The notes under the pieces are model-generated. The model did not search any database. It was not told the origin of the DNA and was given only the letters and a program-made list of their open reading frames with translations. A stretch of DNA of 64,000 nucleotides from Qipengyuania gaetbuli (GTDB lineage Bacteria; Pseudomonadota; Alphaproteobacteria; Sphingomonadales; Sphingomonadaceae): positions 992,001 to 1,056,000 of the forward strand of contig NZ_JAIUZO010000002.1 of assembly GCF_020171365.1 (NCBI RefSeq), read 5' to 3'. This document shows positions 36,568 to 46,108 of the stretch, piece by piece; position 1 is the first letter of the stretch, and each line of letters begins with the position of its first letter. Both the position numbers and the translations under genes were made by a program.

Positions 36568-38094
36568 ATGGACGATATTTTCCTGGGTCTGGGCGCAAAT
36601 GGCGAGAACCAGTTCCTGCGGCTGGCGCAGGCCAATCGCCACGGCCTGATCGCGGGTGCGACGGGCACCGGCAAGACGGTCACGCTGCAAGGTCTTGCGG
36701 AAAGCTTCTCCGCGCGCGGCGTGCCGGTCTTCGTGGCCGACGTGAAGGGCGACCTCTCCGGCATCTCCATGGCCGGTTCGCCCCAGTTCAAGCACGCCGA
36801 CAAGCTGGAAGGCCGCGCGAAGGAACTGGGCATGGACGACTATGCCTATGCCGATAACGCCGCCGTCTTCTGGGACCTCTATGGCGAGAAAGGCTTCCCG
36901 ATCCGCACCACGGTGTCGGAGATGGGGCCCCTGCTGCTCGCCCGCCTGCTCGACCTCAACGAGACGCAGGAAGGCGTCCTCAACATCATCTTCCGCTATG
37001 CCGACGACAACGGCCTGTTGCTGCTCGACCTCGGCGACTTGCAGTCGATGCTGGCTTTCGCGAGCGAGAATGCGAGCGAGATGTCGGGCAAGTACGGCAA
37101 TGTCGCACGCGCCACGGTCGGTGCGATCCAGCGCCAGTTGCTGAGCTTCGAATCGCAAGGGGCCGACCGCTTCTTCGGCGAGCCGGCGCTGGAGATCGAC
37201 GATTTCCTCAAGGTCGACGACCAGGGGCGCGGCGTCATCAACGTACTCGCCGCCGACACGCTGATGCGCAGCCCCAAGCTCTACGCGACCTTCCTGCTGT
37301 GGCTGCTGGCCGAACTGTTCGAAACCCTGCCCGAAGTAGGCGATCCGGAGAAACCCAAGCTGGTGTTCTTCTTCGACGAGGCGCACCTGCTGTTCGACGA
37401 TGCTCCCGACGCCCTCGAAGACAAGGTCGAACAGGTCGTGCGCCTGATCCGGTCCAAAGGCGTGGGTGTCTATTTCGTCACCCAGAACCCGATCGACATT
37501 CCCGAAAAGATTGCCGGCCAGCTGGGCAACCGCGTTCAGCACGCGCTGCGCGCCTTCACCCCGCGCGACCAGCGGGCAATTAAGGCGGCCGCCGAAACCT
37601 TCCGCATCAATCCCGACCTCGATGTCGCCGAGGCGATCACCCAGCTGAAGGTGGGCGAGGCCCTGGTGTCCACGCTCGACGAGGACGGCGCGCCTTCCAT
37701 CGTCCAGCGCACGCTGATCAAGCCGCCCCATTCCCGCCTCGGCCCGGTTACCGAGAAAGAGCGGGCGATTATCAATTCGGTGAGCGACATCGACGGGAAA
37801 TACGACGAAGCGGTCGACCGCGAGAGCGCTGAGGAAGTGCTGGCCGCCAAGGCCGCGGATGCCTCCGCCACCGCTGCCGAAGTCGAGGAGCAGGGCCGCG
37901 AGGAAGTTGCCAAGCGCAGCCGCAAGACGACGTCCATGTGGGGCAAGGCCGGCAAGGCCGCTGCCACTGCTGCGGCAGGCTCGCTCACCTCGATCGCGGT
38001 GGCGACGGTGCTGGGCAAGAAGTCGAGCGCCGACCCGGTACGCACCGGGCTCAATGCCTTCGTGCGCAATATCGTCGGCGGGTTGATGCGCTAG
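36568..38094 (+). CDS. HerA-like ATPase (DUF853, helicase HerA C-terminal-like)
   Basis: 508 residues. Walker A is AGATGTGKT (29-37) and Walker [17 protein letters not shown], as in bacterial DUF853/YjgR ATPases of the HerA/FtsK superfamily. The middle region ([17 protein letters not shown]) and the [18 protein letters not shown] segment are typical. The C-terminal 90 residues are Ala/Lys/Glu-rich and probably flexible. It lacks a HAS-barrel and an adjacent NurA nuclease, so it is not the archaeal DNA end-resection pair; function unknown. Its stop shares a CTAG with the stop of the convergent kinase gene. Confidence 0.9.
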   Translation: MDDIFLGLGANGENQFLRLAQANRHGLIAGATGTGKTVTLQGLAESFSARGVPVFVADVKGDLSGISMAGSPQFKHADKLEGRAKELGMDDYAYADNAAVFWDLYGEKGFPIRTTVSEMGPLLLARLLDLNETQEGVLNIIFRYADDNGLLLLDLGDLQSMLAFASENASEMSGKYGNVARATVGAIQRQLLSFESQGADRFFGEPALEIDDFLKVDDQGRGVINVLAADTLMRSPKLYATFLLWLLAELFETLPEVGDPEKPKLVFFFDEAHLLFDDAPDALEDKVEQVVRLIRSKGVGVYFVTQNPIDIPEKIAGQLGNRVQHALRAFTPRDQRAIKAAAETFRINPDLDVAEAITQLKVGEALVSTLDEDGAPSIVQRTLIKPPHSRLGPVTEKERAIINSVSDIDGKYDEAVDRESAEEVLAAKAADASATAAEVEEQGREEVAKRSRKTTSMWGKAGKAAATAAAGSLTSIAVATVLGKKSSADPVRTGLNAFVRNIVGGLMR

Positions 38095-39503
38095 GCCGGC
38101 AGGCGGATTTCCGCTCTCAACCCGCCTTCCGGGCGGTTTGCCAGCACCAGCTTGCCACCGTGCTGTTCGGCCACCGCGCGCGCCAGCGTGAGGCCGAGGC
38201 CGGCACCGCCGGTCGCTCGGTTGCGGCTGGCCTCTCCGCGGGCGAAGGGTTCGAGCATGTCGGCAATGCGGTCGGGCGGAATGCCCGGCCCTTCGTCATC
38301 GACCCGCAGGACAATGCCGCCCTCGCCGCGCAGCACTGCCACGCGGGCGGACCCTGCGTATCGCAGCGCATTGGTGACGAGGTTCCTGAGCCCTCGCTTG
38401 AGCCATGTGACATGGACCGGGGCGACCAGCCGTTCCCCCTCGGCCAGGCTGACAGGCTCGCCCATATCCTCGAATTCCTCGACCACGGAGGCGGCCAGCG
38501 CGGAAAGGTCGGTGCGCTCCGCGTCCCCGTTCGCCCTGCCGAGGCGCGCCAGCGAAAGGATGTCGTCGAGCGTGCGGGTAATGTCCTCGATGCTTTCCGC
38601 CATGCGTTCGCGCGCGGTTGCATCCTCCACTCCTTCGACCCGCACCCGCAAGGCGGCGAGCGGCGTCTTGAGATCGTGCCCTATGGCACCCAGCATCACG
38701 TCCTTTTCATCGAGCATGGCGCCGATCCGCGCCTCCATCGCGTTGTGGGCGGTGATCAGTCGACTGACGTCATCCGGGCCCGTCGGTTCGAGCGGCTCCG
38801 CAGCCACGCCCGAAGTGCCGAAGCGCGCCGTGCGCTCGGCCAGTGCATTGAGCGGGCGCGTGATGCGGCGCAGGACGAGGTAGAGGATGCCTACCAGCAG
38901 CACGAACATGATGATGCTCTGCATGACCAGCGTGCGGACCGGGGCGCGGTCGCGCTGCGGGACGGGCAGGCGCGCGACCTGCCAGGTGTCGCTGCCCTGC
39001 TGGCGCAGACCGACGACCAGCAGGTCCGATGGCATATCACCGTGCCGCCGGCGCAGGCGGGGCCGCTCGCGCATAAGTTGAAGGACCCGCTCGTCCTCGC
39101 GCATCGGGCGGATGGTCATTTCGACCCGGTCGACGGGAATGCCCTGCGTCTCGAGCAGGCCTGCCAGCATTTCCTCGCGCTCGGTCATGCGGTTTTCGCC
39201 GGGCTTCAGGGGGCTGGCGGCGCTTTCTGTGTAGCGCAAGCGGCGCGGCAGGCGTGTGCGACCATCGCCGCGGGGGCGAAGGGGGCGTGCCATCTCGCGA
39301 TCGATGGCGCGAAAGTCCCGCCCCCCCTCGCTACGCTGCGAGCCGGCGAGTAGCTGGAAGGCCGCCGCATGCATGAGCGCGAGTTCGCGCCGCTGTTCGG
39401 ACGCACGGTAGAGCAGCGTTGCCGAAATCGCCTGCGCGGCGAGCAGTGCGACGGCGAGCGCCAGCATCACCTGGCCCAGCAGGCTGCGCGGCATCAGGCG
39501 CAT
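38091..39503 (-). CDS. Sensor histidine kinase, EnvZ-like
   Basis: 470 residues: an N-terminal membrane helix (about 10-32), a periplasmic sensor region (about 33-190), a second helix (about 192-212), HAMP (about 213-262), HisKA with H276 in [15 protein letters not shown], and an HATPase with N-box [19 protein letters not shown] and [10 protein letters not shown]. The start overlaps the regulator stop by one base, so they form one transcript. The sensor domain is rich in Arg and has no known ligand motif. The EF-hand gene next to the regulator may be a target. Confidence 0.92.
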   Translation of the reverse strand: MRLMPRSLLGQVMLALAVALLAAQAISATLLYRASEQRRELALMHAAAFQLLAGSQRSEGGRDFRAIDREMARPLRPRGDGRTRLPRRLRYTESAASPLKPGENRMTEREEMLAGLLETQGIPVDRVEMTIRPMREDERVLQLMRERPRLRRRHGDMPSDLLVVGLRQQGSDTWQVARLPVPQRDRAPVRTLVMQSIIMFVLLVGILYLVLRRITRPLNALAERTARFGTSGVAAEPLEPTGPDDVSRLITAHNAMEARIGAMLDEKDVMLGAIGHDLKTPLAALRVRVEGVEDATARERMAESIEDITRTLDDILSLARLGRANGDAERTDLSALAASVVEEFEDMGEPVSLAEGERLVAPVHVTWLKRGLRNLVTNALRYAGSARVAVLRGEGGIVLRVDDEGPGIPPDRIADMLEPFARGEASRNRATGGAGLGLTLARAVAEQHGGKLVLANRPEGGLRAEIRLPA

Positions 39504-40237
39504 CAGCCCTTCCCGCCCTGAATGCGCACGACATCGGCCGCGAGCCGGTAACCGCCGCCGCGCACAGTCTGGATGAGTTGCGGGTCGCGGCTGTCCGCTT
39601 CGATCTTGCGGCGCAGGCGGGAGACCTGGTTGTCGACCGCACGATCGAACAATTGCGCCTCGCGTCCCTGCACCATGTCGAGCAGGCGGTCGCGGTCGAG
39701 GACCTGGCGGGGGTGGTCGCAGAAGGCGCGCAGCATGCGGAACTCGGCGGTCGAGATGGGCACAAGCGTCCCTTCAGGATCGGTCAGGCGGCGCTTCAGC
39801 GGATCGAGCTGCCAGCCCTCGAAGGAATAGAGCATTTCCTCGTCGGCCTGGTCGGGCGCGCGGTCGGCGCGGCGCAGGACCGAACGGATGCGGGCAACCA
39901 GTTCACGCGGTTCGAAAGGCTTGGTGACATAGTCGTCGGCACCGATTTCGAGGCCGATGATCCGGTCCATCGCCTCGCCCTTGGCGGTCAGCAGGATAAC
40001 CGGCAGGCCGCGGCTCTCGACGAGGTGGCGGCAGAGCGACAGGCCGTCCTCGCCCGGCATCATGATGTCGAGCAGGACAAGATCGGGCGTCTCGCGCATC
40101 AGCAGGCTGCGCGCGGCAGCAGCGCTTTCGGCTTCCTGCACCACGAACCCCTGGCCGGTCAGATATTCGGCCAGGGGTTCGCGCAGGGTGCGCTCGTCAT
40201 CGACGAGCAGGAGCTTGGTGGGGGCAGTTTCGGTCAT
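39503..40237 (-). CDS. OmpR/PhoB-family response regulator
   Basis: 244 residues: a receiver domain (7-122; D13/D14, phospho-acceptor D57 in LVLLDIMMPGEDG, T/K switch residues) and an OmpR-type winged helix (about 145-240; LTDPEGTLVPISTAEFRMLRAF, then the recognition segment VDNQVSRLRRKIEAD). It is the cognate regulator of the downstream kinase (1-base overlap). It follows the EF-hand gene by 47 bp on the same strand, so all three may be cotranscribed. Signal and regulon unknown. Confidence 0.94.
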   Translation of the reverse strand: MTETAPTKLLLVDDERTLREPLAEYLTGQGFVVQEAESAAAARSLLMRETPDLVLLDIMMPGEDGLSLCRHLVESRGLPVILLTAKGEAMDRIIGLEIGADDYVTKPFEPRELVARIRSVLRRADRAPDQADEEMLYSFEGWQLDPLKRRLTDPEGTLVPISTAEFRMLRAFCDHPRQVLDRDRLLDMVQGREAQLFDRAVDNQVSRLRRKIEADSRDPQLIQTVRGGGYRLAADVVRIQGGKG

Positions 40238-40284
40238 GTCTCGTCACTGCGCCTACCGTGCGGGCAGAGGGTGGAGCAAGCGCC

Positions 40285-40959
40285 TTACTGGCCGCGGCGT
40301 TCCATGCGGCGCTCCTTGCGCGCCTCGTGCATGGCCTCGCGTTCCTCCGCGGTGATGACACCGTTGCCGTCCGCATCCGCCTTGGCGAAATGCGCTTTGA
40401 GAGCCGCGTCGAATTCGGCGCGGGTCACGCTCTTGTCGCCATTGGCATCGGCCGTGCGCAGCATCTGCATGCCGCCGCCACGTCCGCCGCGGCGACCCTT
40501 GCGCGCTTCCTTGCCGCGTTCGCCGCGCGCCTCGTGCATGGCCTTCAGCTCTTCTTGCGAGAGGCCGCCCGACTTGTCGGTGTCCATGCGAGCGAAATGT
40601 TCGGCCATGCGGGCTTCGCGCTGGGGCGCGCGCGCTTCGCGGCGCTGTTCGCGGCGTTCCTTGCGCGCTTCGTGCATGGCCTTCAGCTCGGCCTGCGAGA
40701 GTTCGCCATCGCCATTGGCATCCGCCTTGGCGAACATCTCCTGACGGTGTCCGGCACGGTCCTGCGCATTGATGGCGCCGTCGCCATTCGCATCCATGCG
40801 GGCAAAGGCCTTGTCGGCATGGGCGGTCATTTCGGCGCGGGTCACGTTACCGTCGCCATTGGCATCGGGATTGGGCCGCTGACCGTGATGGTTGGCGAGC
40901 GCGGCGGTGCCGGTCAGGGCAAGGGCTGCTGCTGAAAGCGAAAGGGCGATCTTCTTCAT
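40285..40959 (-). CDS. Secreted protein with six EF-hand calcium loops
   Basis: 224 residues. Signal peptide ends near ALANHH. Six canonical DxDxDG-type loops begin at D32, D56, D80, D126, D171 and D195; each has the acidic twelfth residue or Asp, except slightly altered D126 and D171 loops. Three Arg/Lys-rich helices share the motif KAMHEARKERR or EAMHEARKERR, giving an alternating acidic/basic protein. It is probably a periplasmic calcium-binding or buffering protein. Its position just upstream of a two-component pair suggests a signal-linked role. The 183 bp upstream (40960-41142) should hold its promoter; I see no clear motif. Confidence 0.88.
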   Translation of the reverse strand: MKKIALSLSAAALALTGTAALANHHGQRPNPDANGDGNVTRAEMTAHADKAFARMDANGDGAINAQDRAGHRQEMFAKADANGDGELSQAELKAMHEARKERREQRREARAPQREARMAEHFARMDTDKSGGLSQEELKAMHEARGERGKEARKGRRGGRGGGMQMLRTADANGDKSVTRAEFDAALKAHFAKADADGNGVITAEEREAMHEARKERRMERRGQ

Positions 40960-41142
40960 GGTTCAATCTCCTGAAAACGGGAGAGCTGCGACGCGCCGGG
41001 GTCTGGGGGGAGGGTATGTCGGGACAACGCCGCAGCTCATGCCCCCTTGTCTAGGCACGCCATGTCGCAGCTTTATGCCGCAATCGGGAAGAATTGTATC
41101 GCTTTGTCGCGGCAGGGATGCGCCGTTCACATGGCCGCAAGA

Positions 41143-41541
41143 TCAACGCGGGCGGTGCTGGGTTCCTTCCCCGGCAGTGATGAAGATGGCCGTGGCCGCA
41201 GCCTCGATATCGGCGATGTGCCAGACGCCGGGCGGATTGACGGCATATTCACCCGCTTCCAGCGTCACGCTTTCCCGCACGCCGTCAGGATGTTCCTGGT
41301 GCAGCACTATAGAGCCGGCGGTACAGATCACGACTTCCGATCCGTGCGGATGCATTTCCCACGCAGGCCAGTCCTCGGTAAAGCTGTGCTGGCTGACCAG
41401 TCGGCCCTCCCCACCATCGTCGCCGTGACGCCGCCCATAGCCCTCGTACCACTCGTAGCCGTCGAAGGGCGGCTGAGGTACTGCCGTCGCGCCCAGCCCC
41501 AAATGGAGGAAGCTGTCGGCGAGACGGCGCGCCTCGGACAT
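41143..41541 (-). CDS. Cupin-domain protein
   Basis: 132 residues with one small beta-barrel. The first cupin motif is WPAWEMHPHGSEVVICTAG, with His-x-His-x(3)-Glu spacing, and the second is LEAGEYAVNPPGVWHIAD, supplying the metal-binding histidine. A single-domain cupin of this size may isomerise, bind or oxygenate a small molecule. Its ATG overlaps the VOC gene's stop (ATGA), so the two are translationally coupled. Substrate unknown. Confidence 0.85.
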   Translation of the reverse strand: MSEARRLADSFLHLGLGATAVPQPPFDGYEWYEGYGRRHGDDGGEGRLVSQHSFTEDWPAWEMHPHGSEVVICTAGSIVLHQEHPDGVRESVTLEAGEYAVNPPGVWHIADIEAAATAIFITAGEGTQHRPR

Positions 41542-41936
41542 CAGGCCACCTTGTCCATGAGGAAGGCGTTGAGCTTGTTGCCATCCGGATCGCGGAAATA
41601 GGCAGCGTAGAACACCATGCCGTTCTCGTCCGGCTCGCCGCGGGGGCCGGGCGCGCCTTCATCGGACCCGCCGTGGCTGAGCGCAATGTCGTAGAGCCGC
41701 TGGACCTGGTCGCGGTCCTTCGCTTCAAGCGCCACCATCGTGCCGTTGCCAACGCTGGCCGCTTCGCCGTCGAACGGCTTGGTGGCAGCGATGCCGGCCC
41801 CGCCGTCCCATGTGCCCCAGGCGATGAAGGTGTCGAAATCCATCATGCGCCCGACGCCCATTTCGGCGGCGATAGCGTCATAGAACTTCGCCGCGCGCGC
41901 GAGGTCATTGGTCCCCAGTGTAACGTAACCGATCAT
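41541..41936 (-). CDS. VOC-superfamily (glyoxalase/bleomycin-resistance-like) protein
   Basis: 131 residues with the beta-alpha-beta-beta-beta repeat: MIGYVTLGTNDLARAAKFYDAI at the start and YFRDPDGNKLNAFLMD at the end, the terminal position where VOC proteins carry a metal ligand. It resembles the lactoylglutathione-lyase-like subgroup common in proteobacteria, with unknown substrate. It is coupled to the cupin gene downstream by a 1-base overlap. Confidence 0.9.
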   Translation of the reverse strand: MIGYVTLGTNDLARAAKFYDAIAAEMGVGRMMDFDTFIAWGTWDGGAGIAATKPFDGEAASVGNGTMVALEAKDRDQVQRLYDIALSHGGSDEGAPGPRGEPDENGMVFYAAYFRDPDGNKLNAFLMDKVA

Positions 41937-41996
41937 CAGCCTGCTCCTTCCAAAACGACTCGCGACCGTCGGAACATTACGGGAACATCTGGCGTG

Positions 41997-43802
41997 CTAC
42001 AAGGGGCGGCATTCCCGTTCGAGCCAAGCGAGGTCATCGCCTTCGAGCTGCGGCGCAAGGATGTCGCGGGTCTTGGCATGGTAAGCGTTCCACCATGCAA
42101 TCTCGCGCTCGGTCAGAAGCGATTTGTCGACGAGCCTGCGGTCGAGCGGCACGTGCGTGAGCGTCTCGAAAGTGAGGTACTTGCCTTCGCTACCCTCGAT
42201 CTGCGCATCGACCACCAGCACGAGGTTCTCGATGCGGATGCCGTAGGCACCCGGCTTGTAGTAGCCCGGCTCGTTCGACAGGATCATGCCTTCGCGCAGC
42301 GGGGTTTCTGTCCCGGGAAATGCGCCGCCCGGCTTGGAAATGCGCTGCGGGCCTTCATGGACCGACAGGTAGCTGCCGACGCCATGGCCGGTGCCGTGCC
42401 CGTAGTCCATGCCCGCCTGCCACAGGTGCATGCGCGCCAGCACGTCCAGCGCACCGCCGGGTGTCCCGTCGGGGAAGCGGGCAAGATCGAGCTCGATATG
42501 GCCTTTCAGCACGCGGGTGTTGCGGTCGATCATTTCCGCCGTCGGCTCGCCCGGGCCGACCCACACGGTGCGGGTGATGTCGGTCGTGCCGTCGGGATAC
42601 TGGCCGCCCGAATCGCACAGGTAGATGCTGGACGGCGGGATCGGGATATTGCTGTCCTCGTCCACCTTGTAATGCGGCAGGGCCGCGTGGCCGGCTGCAG
42701 CACTGATGGTGTCGAAGCTGGTATCCTTCATATCGGGGCTGAGGCCGCGCAGTTCGCGCAGCTTGGCTGCTGCACCCAGTTCATCGATTTCGCCCGAAGG
42801 CGCATTCTCTTCGATCCAGCGCAGGTACTTGACCATGGCCGCGCCGTCGCGCGCCTGCGCATCGCGGTGGCCCTGGCGTTCGGCCTCGTTCTTGATTGCC
42901 TTGGGCAGGACTGTCGGATCGTCGTCGCGCACGACCTTCGCCCCGCCCGCCTGGAGCGCGTGGAAGATACCGGCGACGGCATGCTTGGGATCGACCGCCA
43001 CGGTCTTGCCCGCGAGTTCTGCCAGCGCAGGCTCGAACTGGTCGCGGTCACGAATGCGCACGGCATTGCCGAGGTGCTGCGAGAGTTCCGGCGTGACCTT
43101 GTCCGGCGCGATGAACAGCTCGGCCGTGCCGTCGGCATGGGCCAGCACATAGGACAGCGCCACCGGCGTGTTGTCGACGTCGGTGCCGCGCATGTTGAGC
43201 AGCCATGCCACCGAATCGAGCGCGCTGATCACGGTCGCGTCGTATCCTTCGCGCTTCAGCCAGTCGGCGATCTCGGCGCGCTTGTCGGCGCTGGAGCGGC
43301 CGGCGAAGCGGTCGTCGTGCGGGACGGCCGCCGCCTTGCTCGGCTCGGGCCGGTCGCCCCAGACCGCGTCGATCGGATTGCCGTCGACCGCGACCAGTTC
43401 GATGCCCTTCTTGGCGAACAGCTTTTCTGCCTCTTCCACCCAGCCGATGCCGTGCAGCCATGCGTCATAGCCGATCTTCGCGCCCTGCGGCGCATTGGCG
43501 GCGATCCACTTGGCCGGGCTCGTCGCGGGCACGTCCTCGTAATCGTAGAGCTTGCCGTCGACCTGCTCGCGCACCTGGACGGTGTAGCGGCCATCGGTGA
43601 ACATGGCGGCCCGGTCCTTCAGCACTACCGCGCTGCCCGCGCTGCCACCGAAGCCGGTCAGCCAGTGCAGGCGCTGGGCATAGGAGCCGACATATTCGCT
43701 CATGTGCTCGTCGGAAATCGGCACGACGAAACCATGGAGGCCCCGCTTTTCGAGTTCGGTCCTGAGCGCATCGAGACGCGCTTCGTGGGTCTGCATAAGC
43801 AT
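41997..43802 (-). CDS. Xaa-Pro aminopeptidase (M24B, large PepP type)
   Basis: 601 residues from the ATG at 43802 (GGAAGGAT 8 bases upstream); upstream codons look noncoding. Cleaves N-terminal residues before proline. Two creatinase-like N-terminal domains (about 8-150 and 160-310) precede an M24 'pita-bread' catalytic domain with the metal ligands in YLCDSGGQYPDGTTDITRT (Asp), the GHGTGHGVGSYL histidine, LSNEPGYY (Glu) and the late Glu in IENLVLV. The size matches the long cytosolic aminopeptidase P1-type family. It is divergent from the oligopeptidase gene. Confidence 0.94.
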   Translation of the reverse strand: MLMQTHEARLDALRTELEKRGLHGFVVPISDEHMSEYVGSYAQRLHWLTGFGGSAGSAVVLKDRAAMFTDGRYTVQVREQVDGKLYDYEDVPATSPAKWIAANAPQGAKIGYDAWLHGIGWVEEAEKLFAKKGIELVAVDGNPIDAVWGDRPEPSKAAAVPHDDRFAGRSSADKRAEIADWLKREGYDATVISALDSVAWLLNMRGTDVDNTPVALSYVLAHADGTAELFIAPDKVTPELSQHLGNAVRIRDRDQFEPALAELAGKTVAVDPKHAVAGIFHALQAGGAKVVRDDDPTVLPKAIKNEAERQGHRDAQARDGAAMVKYLRWIEENAPSGEIDELGAAAKLRELRGLSPDMKDTSFDTISAAAGHAALPHYKVDEDSNIPIPPSSIYLCDSGGQYPDGTTDITRTVWVGPGEPTAEMIDRNTRVLKGHIELDLARFPDGTPGGALDVLARMHLWQAGMDYGHGTGHGVGSYLSVHEGPQRISKPGGAFPGTETPLREGMILSNEPGYYKPGAYGIRIENLVLVVDAQIEGSEGKYLTFETLTHVPLDRRLVDKSLLTEREIAWWNAYHAKTRDILAPQLEGDDLAWLERECRPL

Positions 43803-43957
43803 GGCGGCGATCCTTCCAGTATTCGTTCGTCGGGCGCCCTCCCGCATCGGTGGAGAGCGCGCTTGCGGCGAGGCGTCCCGCCGCATAGTCACTTTGCCAA
43901 CTTAGCCACTCGCGGCACGGCTTTCCACCTTTGTGCCGCCCCGGGGAGAAATGATTC

Positions 43958-46108
43958 ATGTCTTTGAAGCAAATGGCCGCGTGCCTATCTGCTGCCTCAC
44001 TTCTCGCCGGCACCCCGATTGCCGCGCAAACATCCGAAGGGACTTCCGTGACTGCACCGACCTCGCCGCCCTCTGCAGAGAAGCGCGACCATTCCTATAC
44101 CCACCACGGGATCACGATTTCCGACCCCTATCACTGGCTCAAGGACCAGGGTTATCCGGTCGTCGATGACGAGGACATCCTCGCCTATGTGAAGGCGGAG
44201 AACGCCTGGTTCGAGACGCGGATGGAGCCGCAGAAGGCGCTCGTCGACGAACTCTACGAAGAGATGAAGGCGCGCATCAAGGAAGACGATTCCACGGTGC
44301 CCCAGAAGGACGGCGACTGGCTCTACTGGACCGAGTTCGAGGAAGGCGCGGAATACCGCAAGTGGTACCGCAAGCCGGTGGCCGGCGGCGACAAGGTGCT
44401 GATCCTCGACGAGAACCAGCTTGCCGAAGGGCTCGACTATTTCCGCCTCGGTGCTTTCTCCGTGTCGAATAACGGTCGCTATCTCGCCTATTCGACGGAC
44501 ACCAATGGGTCCGAACGCTTCACTATCGTGATCAAGGACCTCGAGACGGGCGAAATGCTGGCGGACGAGATCCCCGGCACGCGTTCCGGCCCGACCTGGG
44601 TCATGGGCGACAAGGGCATCGTCTACGGCAAGAGCACCGAACAGTGGCGCACCCATGACGCGACGCTGCACGTGCTCGGCACGCCTGTGTCCGAGGACGT
44701 CGAACTCTACCGCGAGACGCAGGAAGAAGGCTTCAGCGTCGCTACCGGCCTGACCGCGCAGGAAGACTGGCTGGTCATCGCCACCGGCGACAACGAGACG
44801 AGCGAGATCCGCCTTGTCCGCGCCGACAATCCGACCGGCGAGCAGATCCTCGTCGCCCCGCGCAAGCGTGGCCGCGAGTATGACGTCGATGTGCGCGACG
44901 GCGTGCTCTACGTGCACACCAACGACGATCACGTGAACTTCCGCCTCGCCACGACCAGCCTCGACAAGCCCGGCGAATGGAAGACGCTGATCCCCGGTTC
45001 GGACGAATTCTACCTGTCCGGTTTCGAGCTGTTCAAGGACTTCTACGTCACCGAAGGGCGCCTGCGCGGCCTCGACCAGATCCAGCTGCGTTCCTACGAG
45101 GACCCGAACCTCGTGAAGCCGGTCGCCTTTACCGAGGCGAGTTTTTCGACCGGCCTGTCGAACAATCCCGAATACGATACCGACAGACTGCGCCTTGCCT
45201 ATGAAAGCATGGTAACTCCGGATTCGGTGTTCGACTATCATGTGAAGACGGGCGAACTCGAACTCCTCAAGCAGCAGGAAATCCCGAGCGGCTACGACCC
45301 TTCGCTCTACAAGGTCGAGCGGATCGAGGTGAAGGCGCGCGACGGCACGATGGTGCCGGTCAGCATCGTCAGCCTGAAGGATCGCCCGATGGGCGGCGCG
45401 CTGCACCTTTATGCCTATGGCGCCTACGGCTTCGCCTATCCGCCGAACTTCTCGACCACGCGCCTCAGCCTGGTCGACCGCGGCTTTGCCTTCGCCATAG
45501 CGCATGTCCGCGGCGGCGATGATCTGGGCCGCAACTGGTATTTGCAGGGCAAGCTCAACGAGCGCACCAACACGTTCAACGACTTCGTCGACGTGGCTAA
45601 GGGCCTGATCGACAGGGGCTACACGCAGAAGGGCAAGATCTCCGCCAGCGGCGGTTCGGCCGGCGGCGAACTGATGGGCGTCGTGCTCAACACCGATCCC
45701 GACCTTTGGGGCGCGGTCGTGGCGCATGTGCCCTTCGTCGACGTGCTCAACACCATGCTCGACAAGGACCTGCCGCTGACGCCGGGCGAATGGCCGGAAT
45801 GGGGCAACCCGATCGAGAGCAAGCAGGCCTTCGCCTATATCCTCAGCTACTCGCCTTACGACCAGGTCATCGCGCAGGACTATCCGCCGCTCTTGGTCAC
45901 CGCCGGCCTCAACGATCCGCGCGTCACCTATTGGGAGCCCGCCAAGTGGGTCGCCAAGCTGCGCGAATACAAGACCGACGACAACGAGCTGCTCCTCAAG
46001 ACCAACATGGGTGCAGGCCACGGCGGCAAGTCGGGCCGCTTCGCCTCGATCTATGAGGTTGCGGAGGAATACGCCTTTATCCTGTGGCAGCTCGGGATGA
46101 CAAAATGA
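43958..46108 (+). CDS. Prolyl oligopeptidase-family (S9A, oligopeptidase B-like) peptidase, secreted
   Basis: 716 residues with a signal peptide (cleavage near AAQ, residue 24), so periplasmic. A beta-propeller (about 100-450) precedes an alpha/beta-hydrolase domain with the triad S567 (SASGGSAGGELMG), D653 (LNDPRVTYW) and H688 (GAGHGGKSGRF). HHGITISDPYHWLKD near the N-terminus is diagnostic of S9A. It fits the oligopeptidase B (protease II) subgroup, cleaving short peptides after basic residues, though a prolyl preference cannot be excluded. It overlaps the next gene by ATGA. Confidence 0.94.
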   Translation: MSLKQMAACLSAASLLAGTPIAAQTSEGTSVTAPTSPPSAEKRDHSYTHHGITISDPYHWLKDQGYPVVDDEDILAYVKAENAWFETRMEPQKALVDELYEEMKARIKEDDSTVPQKDGDWLYWTEFEEGAEYRKWYRKPVAGGDKVLILDENQLAEGLDYFRLGAFSVSNNGRYLAYSTDTNGSERFTIVIKDLETGEMLADEIPGTRSGPTWVMGDKGIVYGKSTEQWRTHDATLHVLGTPVSEDVELYRETQEEGFSVATGLTAQEDWLVIATGDNETSEIRLVRADNPTGEQILVAPRKRGREYDVDVRDGVLYVHTNDDHVNFRLATTSLDKPGEWKTLIPGSDEFYLSGFELFKDFYVTEGRLRGLDQIQLRSYEDPNLVKPVAFTEASFSTGLSNNPEYDTDRLRLAYESMVTPDSVFDYHVKTGELELLKQQEIPSGYDPSLYKVERIEVKARDGTMVPVSIVSLKDRPMGGALHLYAYGAYGFAYPPNFSTTRLSLVDRGFAFAIAHVRGGDDLGRNWYLQGKLNERTNTFNDFVDVAKGLIDRGYTQKGKISASGGSAGGELMGVVLNTDPDLWGAVVAHVPFVDVLNTMLDKDLPLTPGEWPEWGNPIESKQAFAYILSYSPYDQVIAQDYPPLLVTAGLNDPRVTYWEPAKWVAKLREYKTDDNELLLKTNMGAGHGGKSGRFASIYEVAEEYAFILWQLGMTK

